Source: Lepas anatifera
Taxonomy: Eukaryota; Arthropoda; Thecostraca; Lepadidae
Length of the DNA: 64,000 nucleotides
Direction of reading: 5' to 3'
Assembly (NCBI GenBank): GCA_034440635.1
Contig: JAOTON010001078.1
Span: forward strand, 137,001-201,000
Part shown: in pieces, positions 33,901 through 45,900 of the stretch
Numbering within the stretch: the stretch's first letter is position 1
Layout of the letters: each line of letters begins with the position of its first letter
Notes under the pieces: generated by a model
Seen by the model: the letters and a program-made list of their open reading frames with translations, nothing else
What the model was told of the DNA's origin: nothing
Database searches by the model: none
Position numbers and translations under genes: made by a program

Positions 33901-36900
33901 TTTAGAATTTGGAATTTAGAATTTGGAATTTAGAATTTGGAATTTAGAATTTTGTGTGTCAGCTATTGATGTCCGCTTGTATACGTTACTCGAAAACCTC
34001 CGTTAACTTAATAATTTCGTTTTTTAGAAAGTGCGCTAAACACCTGGCCAGGGTGCCGCGAATTTACCCTGCAACCCGGAGGTGAAGTTGCAGCTCCCCT
34101 CTCCGGCTGGGCAGCCGCCGCGCAGAGAAAGAAGTGTGAGAGGATAGTTAGATTGTTAGTAAGAGTATAGGTGTGGTTAGTATAGACCCGCAGTGAAAGG
34201 TATCACTGCGGTGAAGAAAACTAACCTATCTAACCTAACCTGATTTCAAAGATAGCCTAACATAACCTATCCTTAGCCTACAATGAACCATTTAAAGGTT
34301 ACAAAACTATTGCTTAAATTTCGCAGTGGATCATCTATGATTGGAACATAGGCAAGTCCTACTTTGGGGGTGCACCATGCACCCTCATCATATATACTGG
34401 GAGGGGTGATTTATAGAAACTTCTCTAGCCCAGAGTCCTTTAGGAATGTAAAGACTTTTTTCGAGTAGCTCAGGATGGTCGTTCCCGAGCAGAGTTTTTA
34501 GGTCTACAGGGATGTTTTGGATTCGGCAGTAATCTAGCATGGGTTGCCGATGGGTATTGTGCTGGGGACAATCGATGAGAATGTGATAGGGATTCTCCAT
34601 TGCGTCGCAGGTACCACAGGTACCCGCGTTCCAATAGGCATTTAATTTTGTGTGTCCATTTCTGAGTCTGGTTAGAATAACCTCGCGCCGGCGACTCTTT
34701 TGGTTGGAACTGGGCCAGTAGCCGATGTTAGGCTTGATATAGAATAGGTGGGCGCTGTGGTTTGTAGTCCAGTCATTTTGAATTTGCTTCCGGATGGTGT
34801 CCTGGAGGAGAGCTTTGCTATCGTCTCCAGACCACGTTAAGGGTGCGATCTCTCTAAGTTCTAGGGACTTTTTTGCCTGCTCATCGGCCTTTTCATTTCC
34901 TTGAATTTTGCAGTGGCCCGGGATCCAAAGAAAAGAGACATCAGGGGTATCATCGATACCTTTCTGAATATCTGCTATAACGTGGTGGCTGGGGTTGACT
35001 ACGTTACTGATGGCCTGCAGGACAGATTTAGAGTCTGAACAGATGACGGCTGAGTTGATATTTTGGGTTCTGATTATGGCTAATGCATTTAGGATGGCAA
35101 CAGCCTCGGCTGTGAAGATAGAGCAGTTGTCCGGAAGTCTTTTCTGAAGGCAAATGTTTTGCCCCCAGATGCCAAGGCCTACTTTTTCGCCTATTTTGGA
35201 GCCGTCTGTAAATATAAAGGTCTTGTCCGCGTTACAAGATCGGAACTCTACGAATTTTTGGGAGACTTCTTCCTCTGAGAAGTCCGTTTTACGGGAAGTG
35301 AAAAGAAATTCCACTTTGGGCTCTTTTCGAGTCCAGAAGCGGGAGAGTGGGGGTTTGCCTATTGTCGCTGGCAGTGCAAGATTTAGGCTTTCCAGGGTTT
35401 TCGCTACTCTGTGCTTAAATGGGGGCCACTTCTGTAGAGTGGCTTTATTTGCTCGTCTGGGATGGGCAAAACATTGTTTTGCCGGGTGATTTTCGGTGGA
35501 TTGAACCTTGATGTAGTAAGAAATAAGCTGGGCGTCGCGTCTTGTCTGTAGTGGGCACAGCCCGCTATCAGTTAGCAGGCTGGTGATGGGGGATTCTCTG
35601 AGCGCGCCTGTGGCTGCCCGGATACTGGCGTTTTGGACTCGCTCTAGCTTTAATTTATTGGTCTTGTTCGTCGAGTCAAAAACGAACGAATTATATTCGA
35701 GAATGGACCGAATCAGGGACTTGTAGAGCATAAGCAGGGTCTTTCGATCCCCGCCATACTCTGTGCCGCCGAGCATGCGGAGAATGTTGACTCGCTTTTG
35801 ACAGCTAGAGACGACTTTGGTGATGTGCTCATTGAAACTCAATCGGGAATCTAGGGTGACGCCCAAGAATTTGAAGCTGTTGCTGCATTCAATAGGTTTA
35901 CCAGAGATTTGGAGCCGTGGAGGGTCGTGTCTGGAATGCGCTCTGGCAAAGACAACGACTGATGATTTTTCCGCCGAGAGTGATAGACCCATTAAACTAC
36001 ACCAATTATCGATGTCGTTTAAGCTATCCTGCAACTGCGTAGTTGCGTGTTGGAATTCTGGTTCGTTATACCGCCTGGTATCGATTGCAGTGGCTTTCCA
36101 AATGGCGACATCGTCCGCAAAAAGGGAGTAATTTATTCCAGGCGGTAGCTTTTTGGCGAAGAGATCATTGATCATTACTAGAAAGAGGGTGGGGGACAGA
36201 ACGCTACCCTGGGGTGTGCCTTGGTCCTGGGTTGCCAGGTAGGAGAATGTGGTGCCACAACGGACTTTAAATTTTCGGTCCTTGAGAAAGTTTTCAATGA
36301 ATTTTGCAAGGTGGTCACGAATTCCTAGCTTGCTTAATTTAAACAAAAGGGCGTCTTTTTGTACGCGATCGAACGCCGATTTAATGTCTAAGAATGCAGC
36401 TATTGTTACTTGCTTTTTGTAAAAGCCATTTTGGATGTCACTGACTAGTTTCACCAAATTGTCAGTGGTGGCTCGCCCGCGCCGGAAGCCTGATTGCATA
36501 GCATCAAGCTTCTTTTCGAGGATCTCGTGAAGTCTAACGTTTACCATGCGCTCGACAAGCTTGCTAGCACAGCTAGTAAGCGAAATTGGGCGATAACCTT
36601 TTGGGTCTGTTTTTTCTTTGCCAGGTTTTGGAAGGGGGAATTATAATACTCTCTCGCCACGATGTGGGGAAAGAGTCGCTAAGAAACATGTTGTTAATGG
36701 CCGAAAGCAGGTACTTTAGTGCTGTTTGGCTGAGGTGCCTGAAGAAAGAGTAGTGAATTTCGTCAGGGCCCACTGCAGTGTTTCCACACTTGCTAATGGC
36801 GTAATTTAGCTCGGTCATTGTAAATGGTACATTATAATACTCTTGATTACCATAATTGATGAATGTGTGCTTTTTGCACCATTCTGCCTGGTCTTTGGAG

Positions 36901-39900
36901 CGCTGGCTGTATGAGTTGTTAGCTGCGACACTGGCGTAATGATCAGCAAATTTATCCATGACTTCCTTAGGTTCGGTGATGGGTTGGCCAGCTATTTTTA
37001 GTTGAGGGAAAGGTCCACGGGGTGGTCGCTTCGCAGAGAAAGCTCTAATGGTTTTCCAGACTTGGGTGGTGGGAGTGAAGCGGTTGAATTTGGAGGCAAA
37101 AGAGTTGAAACTGTCCTTTTGAACCCGCTTGCACGTGTTTCGAAAGTGTTCTTTTGCTGCCCGAAGTGCGGATCGAGTAGGGCTGTGTGCCCTCCTCTCA
37201 TATGCCTTGCGGGCTCTAATCATTTGAGCTTTGGCGTGTGCCGTCTCTGCGTTCCACCATGGGGCTCCGTTTTTCTTTCGGGGTCCTCTGGTTTTTGGTA
37301 TCGCTACTTGTGCTGCTGAGCTTATGGCTCTTAGTATTAATTCAATGTCTGCCGAGTGTGGGTCACCTTCGGTGACCAGTGTGAGGTCGACCTCTGCCTC
37401 AAATTTTGTCCAGTCCGCTCGTTTTAGATTCCAGGAAGGGGTATACAGATCAACGCGGTCGAGTGCTCCTTGGGGGACATTGATTTTGATTGGGAGGTGA
37501 TCGCTCATGCCTGGGTTGTCTTCGACATCCCAGGTAAACAGTGACGCAATTCTAGGCGTGCAGCACGAAATATCAATGGCTGTGTCTAAATGTCCGCTTT
37601 GCGTTGCTTGGCGGGTTGGTGCGCCGTTATTTAGGATAACTAAATTTTGAGAACCTATTGCGTCATATATAATTTCACCTCTACGATTTGGCGTGGCGCT
37701 GCCCCAGGATGGGTGGTGACCATTCAAGTCTCCAAGTAATAACAAAGGCCCGTTTATTTGATTAAATAGTTGTGCGAGGTCCTGATCCGTTGGATCAGGG
37801 TCGCAAGGGGATATGTATATTGAAACAACCGTCAATTGGACGTGTTGTATTTTCAAACTAATAGCTACACAGTCCAGTGATGTTACCAAAGGCACGTGAC
37901 TGTGTGGGATGCTATTTTCTATTAGGATGGCTGTGCCTCCCTTACGGACAGCAGCGTTTACGTTATGGCGATACCAAGAGTAACCCGAGATTTTGTATTT
38001 ATCGTTATCTTTATCAGTAAAGTGGGTCTCTTGTAATGCTGCTAGTGCCGGTTTTTTCTCAGCAAATATTGATGAAAAAAGCGGGAATTTCCCGATAAGG
38101 CCATTTGTATTCCATTGCAGAATTGAACCCATGGTGGTTTTTAACGTTTGTGATTAGGGGATCTACGCTTACGAAGGTTATACGAGCACCTGCTGCTGCT
38201 GCTATCGCTAGCAGGAGAAACTGGGGTGGAGTGTCTGGAAAAGCTAATTTTCCTTGCTACGGGTGAGCTGCCGGGGCTGGAGGAGCCGGGGCTGGGGGTT
38301 TCCAGGAGGGGAGCTCTGGAAGTGTTTATAACAGTTTTTGCAGAGCTCGTCTCTGAAGCACTGCTGGTGTCAGAGACGGTCTCTGTCCCGGACAGCTCGT
38401 TGTCAGACTGACTTTTGTCGTCTGACGTTTCAAAGTCACTTGAAAACTGAAACTGCATATAATGACCTATGAGGTCGGTTTGGGATCCGCAAGTGCGGGT
38501 GGCCGGTGCTGTTTGGAAAGAAGCATCGCTTCTTTCCAAGGAGAGAGGAGCAGATTCAGTTTGTGTTGAAATATTTACTTTTTGGATTTTGGGTTTGAGT
38601 GGCAGCCGTTTTACCCTGAGGGGTGGGCTGCCACTCGTTAAAGGCCTTCTCGGAGCCTGCCTTTGGCGGCGCCTGGGAAGGGGAGCACCGGTGAATTTAG
38701 AGTGCTTGGGGGCAGGTAGCGAGGGGAAATCAGACTTTTCAGTCACTCGTGCAGAGTGGCTTTGCCACCCTGCTGCTGGTGTCCAGGTCTTCCTGGTGAT
38801 TTTAGGTGCCTGAGGGGCGGGAGGATTTTCGGTCGGAAGACCTGGCGGAGAACTAGTGCGGGTCGGGAGATCCTCCCAGCCCGCAGCGGGCGTCCACCTG
38901 CGCCAAAAAGTGATTGCGCCACGTGGTGGGGGAGGGGGACGGACGGCCTGATGGGCGCCAAGAAAAGGGGCTCCATTAGGGGGCGGATGTGGCGGCTTGT
39001 GTTTTTGGGAGGCTGAGGATGTTTGGAAATGGGGTGTTCCTGGCTGGCTGTGCTGGGGGCTGCTGTGGTAGCCTTGCTACCACAGCTTTTTGGGACTGTG
39101 CGGCTCTTTTCTTTTTGCAGCACTTCTTTGCGGGCCAGGTCAAACGGGAGCTTTTTTCCTCAGCCAAAACGTTAACCTCTTTTTCTCGGAGCCAGGTCGG
39201 GCACTTGGGATTATCTGCCCCATGAGCGCCGCCACAGGCAGCGCACTTGAGGCTTTTAGAGGTGCAATCTTTAGTGCGGTGCTTAGCACTGCACTTGCCG
39301 CATCGTGGGGTGGGGTTCTTGCAGTTGGTTTCTACGTGCCCGTACCTTTGACAAGTTTGGCAACGAATAGGGAGGGGTAGTACGGCCTAACTGGGTAGAC
39401 ACAGTCGCCCAGTTTAATTTGGCCGTAGTCATCCCGACACTTTGTGTCGAAGGTAACAATGAATCTGTGGTCTCGTAGACGTGGGTCTTTTTGCGTAGAA
39501 TTTTTGTTGGGGTTGAATTTTTCGAGGGCTAGCACATTTTGACCTTTAAAGTCAAACATGTGCTCAAGGTCCACATCAGAGAGATGGGACACTTCCGGGG
39601 CATTGATGATGCCCCGGTAGAAGTTAAGGGAGTGGTGGACAGAAAAGATGACTGGTTTCGACGCATGTGCTTCCTTGTGAAACGTCGGCAGGCTCGCGGC
39701 CACGACACGTCCCAGCACGCGCTGGCCTGTTTCGGCGGCGCTGGGGGCCAGCACGCATGCGCAATAGCGCGCTCTCTCGGAATGAGCACCGTCTTCGTAC
39801 ACCGGTGAGGCAAAACCGGGGGTGCGGCCACGTCCGAGTAATTTTCCGGCTGCATAGATGGTGTGTTGATGTCAGTGAGCGCTCCAACCCTACTGTGTTA

Positions 39901-42900
39901 TTTGAAGATAATTTTTAGAGGGACGAAACCCCACGCATCTTCTGAAGTGCATAGTGAAGTATATGGTAGTGGCTGACGGTTCGTACCGAAGTTGATTCGA
40001 TTTTTACCGCTACCCCACGGTTCAAATGCCCGGCCGTTAGCCTACGTCGCAGTTACCCTGCCACTGTCCCAGACTGCAGCTACCCTCCAGCCCCCGCCCG
40101 CTGTACCGGCGCGGCGGAGGCTGCGGGAGGTGCATGTTTGACGGGGGCTGTACCGGCAGGTACGCCGGCATCCTCTCCGCCTTCGGGATGGCGCTGGCCG
40201 ACGTGGTGCACGAGGCGCAGGAGCCATGCGGGAAAGCCTACCAGCCAGGTGAACGTCGCGGCAGAGTGCCAAAGTCCTACGCGAAAGTGGTGTTGGAATT
40301 AGTGCCCACCACGTGAGAGCTGGGGGAGATTCCTGGCTCTCATCGGAGGGAGAACTATCATTCTGGGAAATGTCCGTGTTATGAATGCTTAGCTGGTTTT
40401 TTAATTGATTTATCTTTGTGAATGTGTATTTGAAGTTTCAGCGAAAGGGACTTTTATAGACTAAGAGTTGAAAACAGGGTGCCATCTCATAAGATCATGT
40501 GTCGAGACACTCCCAAACATATAAGTACTTGTTGGAAATCATTGCATTTTTCTGTTAAGAGTAGAGATAATTCTTGCATTAGTGTGGATCATTTTCTGTC
40601 TCGTAGAGATTCGCAACAAGTCGCCGGCGTCAGAATCGGAGGTATTTGTTGAAGTCATTTCAGTAACATTGAAACATCGTAGGAGTGCCGAAGGTCAGTA
40701 AGGCACATACAAATGGAGCGGAAATCACAGTGCGCAGGGAGGACCTTCTGCTGAACGGCATGTCTCACATTTCAGATAACTTCTCCTACTTTGACGCGCG
40801 GCTGTCGGCGCTGTCTGAGCTGTGTCGCAACAAACTGCGCCAGCAGGGATTCGCGGAGGATAAGGTCGGTGGCTGCTCGTGTCCGAGGTTCTGTGTAACA
40901 CTTGGACTTGTTTTTTACGTTTATCTCCTCGTCTCCTAAGATGGTCTAAAGGGGTTTGTAAAAGTGTGTACTTTTAGGCGGTTTGCGCGAACAGCTTGTA
41001 AAAGTTTGTATTTTGACCTCCACGCACACTTTCAACACAGTCACGTTCGCTGTTTTTCGTGCCTTAGCAGACGTTTCCACCCATCCCGTAACCTCCTTTT
41101 TGCTACGGGCCGTTGCATTGATAATGTATTCAGTACCTTATGTTTTCCTGCAGTAAATTTTCCGGATTCTTGTGAAGTTTGTCAACCTGCGAAACTGCAC
41201 GACATTGAAGATGGTTGATAGCAACACGCCCGCCAAAATTGGTAGAAAAACTTTGTGAACCTTTGTACTTTCTTACCACAAATTTCTTGTAAAAGTTAGT
41301 ATTTTTGCTATTGAAAATAGCGCGAACTCCCTGAATGTGCATTGTGTTGTGGAAGTGTCCGGTTTTCTGGTGTTTCCTGGTGTTTACGGTCTGTTCTACT
41401 ACCCCAGCTCGACACTGAGGTGTGATTGGCGTTGTTGTGGTACTGTCCTGTTTCCTGGTGTTCACGGTCTGTTGTGCGACCCCAGCTCGACTCTGAGGTG
41501 TGGCTGGCGTTGTTGTGGTACTGTCCTGTTTCCTGGTGTTCACGGTCTGTTGTGCGACCCCAGCTCGACACTGAGGTGTGATTGGCGTTGTTGTGGTACT
41601 GTCCTGTTTCCTGGTGTTCACGGTCTGTTGTGCGACCCCAGCTCGACACTGAGGTGTGATTGGCGTTGTTGTGGTACTGTCCTGTTTCCTGGTGTTCACG
41701 GTCTGTTTTACTACCCCAGCTCGACACTGAGGTGTGGCTGGCGTTGTTGTGGTACTGTCCTGTTTCCTGGTGTTCACGGTCTGCTGTGCGACCCCAGCTC
41801 GACTCTGAGGTGTGGCTGGCGTTGTTGTGGTACTGTCCTGTTTCCTGGTGTTCACGGTCTGTTGTGCGACCCCAGCTCGACACTGAGGTGTACCTGCACC
41901 TGCGGTACGACCGGACCGACTGCGCCCTGATGGTGCAGCCATCGGCCGCCAGGGGCGCTGCCGGCAGTTGTCCTGAGCACGGCGACTTCATGGCCGCCTT
42001 CCAGGAGCGGTGAGTTAACGTTGCGGCGGGCGGTGGTCAGCGCCTCCCAACACGCATGCCTACCATTGTGTGCTACATGCAATTAACAAGTGATTTGTAT
42101 TTTTGGCTGTAAGACCTGAAGGAAGATTGCCATTGTCTACAAAGATTGTTGTGGATATATGTACCTGTTCACAAACTTAAAAAGTTAAAATTCAAACCTA
42201 TGCATTTTCCTGCATGCATTTGCATTTTTCAAACCTATGGTTTTCTAGGAAGATTCTGTTGTTACCTACGTCCGTACGTAATTTTCCGGCCTTGGTCTTA
42301 ATTTTTTCGATAGCATAGTGTACTTATATCGAAGTTGTATTTCGAAGTAATCGAGTCTTAAGTGAATGGAGCTCAGAATCCTGGAATTATCGGGACTTGT
42401 AGGATATTTCAGGTTTTATATTCTGAACTTTGTTGCCACCTGTAGCCACGACCCGATCGTCTGAAGATATTGAGTTCTTTTATGTTAATCCTGTCGATTT
42501 TGGAAGATTTTGAATGCCGCTACACGGCTTTTAGCCCGACTGAGATTCGCCGACGGTGGATGTGAGATAGAGCATGGCATGACATCCGGATGTGCGGGGT
42601 TGAGTTCTCTCAGACACCTGGCCAGGGAGCGTACCGGAGCTGAATATGTTCTGGACAATGGCACGTGTATCGCGTCAGTGTGATGCCATCTTTAGGGAAC
42701 TACGTAACGAAGTGCCTTTGTCTTAGAGTGACTCGTCAGAACATCCAGGTCACTTTGAGATCACTCGCAAAGCGGTGCCAGTCTTAGCGCAATTGAGCGT
42801 TTCTGTGTCCCTTCTACACATTTTGACGACTGTATTTACCTCTCAGGGATCCTGGTACGTGTTACCTTATACTTAAGGGCAAAACAATATGAAAGCTAAG

Positions 42901-45900
42901 TTGAGGTGGGTAACAGAAAATTATGCGTGCTCAGACAGGTCAATCAGTGGTGAATACATCTAGAATTAAGGATAGTTGATAGCAAATGTAATCTAAATAC
43001 AAGGTCGGGTGCCGTGAAACGGGTGGAGTAAGCGTCGTCTCAAGACTACCGCAGGCCGTTGCCTTGATGCTTGTTTGTGGGCGAATCTGCCCTCACTTAA
43101 CCAGCCGACTTGAAACCTACCGTGCCTTCATCGGATGTAACGTCTATCGTCACATATATTAAGGATGATTGTCTCCTCACACCTGTGGCGCGTGTTCCAG
43201 CTACAAGAAGGAGTTCGGTTTCGTGATCGGCGACCGGGCAGTAATCGTGGACGACATCCGTGTCCGGGGCGTGGGCCGCTCCGGCGTGGAGGACGACCAC
43301 GAGCTGTCGCCCTCCGCCACACCGCCCACCCCCAAAACGGTAGGCACCACCGCCCCGGCCGACGCCGTCCGGTCCCGAAACGGTAGCTGGAACCGCCTGA
43401 ACCACTGACAACCGCCCACGCTCAGTATGATGGGTGGAATGAGTGCTTGTGCACCGATCGCGTTATTTGTGTAAGGTTACATGCTTCGATGACCAAAATG
43501 AAAGCCTGTCTGTATGTTTGAGCTGAACCGTGGAGAGAAGTCGTGAAGTGAACGCCGTCAGATGTGGGGTGTCCAGCTCCAGATTTCTGGTCTGTTGGAC
43601 AATGTCCATTGCCAGGTTTACAACCGTAAGAAACTAATGAATGCCGCTGTACTGTGGTGAAGCGGAATACCTGAGCCGTGGACGGCGGCGGGTAATGGAC
43701 ACTGTTGGTGCGAGGGGTTTATTTCGGAGGCTTGTCAAAGGTGAGGGTCTGGAATCTTCGGCCCTCCGTCCCACCATTGTGTTGGTGTGCCATAAAGTGA
43801 AGAGGTGTGATGCCCGAGTTTGACGATAATTTCCTTTCAAATAGGGCTGTAGGTCAGGCTTAAATTGCGTCGACAGAGGCAAGCCACAATCCGTGTCACC
43901 ATGGGATGAGACTGTTACGAAACATGTTGTTTCCTGTTTCTAACTTTGGTCTGGTGCTTTAGCTTTGAATCCTGACACAGGCCGCAGTACACTGTGGTAC
44001 CGGCACTGCTGTGTTGAGCCGTGTGCCGCTGCACCCCCAGGAGGCGGCGGTGTTCTTCGAGGGCGGCGTCCGCAGCGTGGGCGTGTACCTGCTGGAGCAG
44101 CTGGGCGCCGGGGACCAGGTGGCGGGACCGGCCGTCCTCATGGACGCCCTCAGCACCATCCTGGTGGAGCCCGGTGAGCAGCGCTTTTTTACATGTTGAC
44201 TGAATCCTTGTATTTTAGCCTAATTACACCATCATCTGTATCTTTGTTTGTCACAGACTCTGTTTCTGTTCCATGTGAAAGACTACTTCTGTGTTCCACC
44301 TCTGTGATCTCTGTGACAGACTGTACCTCTGTGTTCCATGTGACAGACTTGGTCTTTGCCCCGTGTGACAGATGGTTTCTCTGTTCTCTGTGTCAGACCG
44401 TGTCTCTCTTCTGTGCAACAGACTGTGCCTCAGTGTTCCGTGTGACAGACTGTTCCTCTGTTCTCGTGTGACAGACAGGCCCCCTGTTCTCTGTGTATCA
44501 GACTGTGTCTCTGTTCTGTGTAACAGACTGTGCGGCCACCATCACGACTCGGGGAGACGTGCGGATCCAGGTGGGCTCCGGCCAGCGCGGCCTCCATCGG
44601 CGCCGAGCTCGACTCCATCCAGCTCAGCATATTCTCACACCGCTTTATGAGCCTGGCCGAGCAGATGGGCAGGTGAGAGGTAGGGCAGGACACGTGGACA
44701 CGGCGCGGGAGAGTGACACGCACAGCGGACATGCACGTGTAGACAGGAATCAAGAGAGTAGGTAGATATTGGAAGGGGGAGTCGTACGGCAAATATATTG
44801 TGTTTATGTGCTTGCGCTTTGCTCTTACCATGATTAGCTTCGCGAGTGTAACAAATCGACCTGGAACATTGTGGTTGTCTTATAATGTATTCGTCAATTG
44901 CCCTATTATTATCAGGTCTGAATTTATGTACGGGAGCTCACCAGTGGGTTGTGAATTGTGGCCTGGGCCGCTGTTGGCCCGCTCACAGGAGCGACTACAT
45001 TACGATACCGCTTTGTCAGGGTTCTCCAGCGGACCTCCATCTCGACCAACATCAAGGAGCGTCTGGACTTTTCGTGCGCGCTGTTTGGTCCGGACGGTGG
45101 CCTGGTGTCCAACGCGCCGCATATACCCGTCCACCTGGGAGCCATGCAGGAGGCCGTACAGTACCAGGTGCGATGTCAGAGACTGTACGGCATCCGGTGC
45201 TGTTTAACGCTGTCAGCCCCTGTTTTGGATGGAAAGTCAAATCTATGGCAGTTGGCAAAAATAACATTTCATTTTCCTATCTTGTTAGGCCGTACTTCAT
45301 CTAGGGGCATCGCCGTGTTCGTATTGTAATCTGGTTTCGTGGTACCGGCCCTTTAGATAAACTAGCAAAAAGTAGATATACTAGCAGATGTACTAGCATG
45401 GGGCTGGCGAAAGAGAAAATCTCCAGCTCAGAGTAGGTGGTGTGGCTGTATCTCGCCGCGCGCCGTCTGTGGCTCCGTCCGCGTTCACAGGCCGGAGACG
45501 GCTGTCTGTGCGTCAGATGCGGGTTCGGGTTGATGACGGCTGTCTGTGCGTCAGATGCGGGTTCGGGTTGATGACGGGTGTCTGTGCGTCAGATGCGGGC
45601 GCGGGTTGATGACGGCTGTCTGTGCGTAAGATGCGGGCACAGTTGATGACGTCTGTCTGTGCGTCAGATGCGGGTTTGGGTTGATGACGGCTGTCTGTGC
45701 GTCAGATGCGGGTTTGGGTTGATGACGGCTGTCTGTGCGTCAGATGCGGGTTCGGGTTGATGACGGCTGTCTGTGCGTCAGATGCGGGTTCGGGTTGATG
45801 ACGGCTGTCTGTGCGTCAGATGCGGGTTTGGGTTGATGACGGCTGTCTGTGCGTCAGATGCGGGCGCGGGTTGATGAGGGCTGTCTGTGCGTCAGATGCG

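Larger units (their letters stand above)
33958..39680 (-). mobile_element. I-group-like non-LTR retrotransposon in OPLAH intron 9
   Basis: A nearly full-length element opposite to OPLAH: gag-like ORF1 (about 39675-38141), ORF2 (38132-34388), then about 400 bp of probable 3' untranslated sequence. The presence of an RNase H domain after the reverse transcriptase, plus CCHC knuckles in ORF1, fits the I/Nimb group rather than Jockey or CR1. Its 5' end comes within about 15-20 bp of the exon 10 acceptor. The exact ends and target duplication were not found. Confidence 0.8.

Noticed and set aside
41308..41991. Open frames of 197-270 codons on both strands across the exon 13 array
   Set aside because: The 78-bp unit is a multiple of three, so frames stay open by repetition; only the frame joined to exon 13 could matter.
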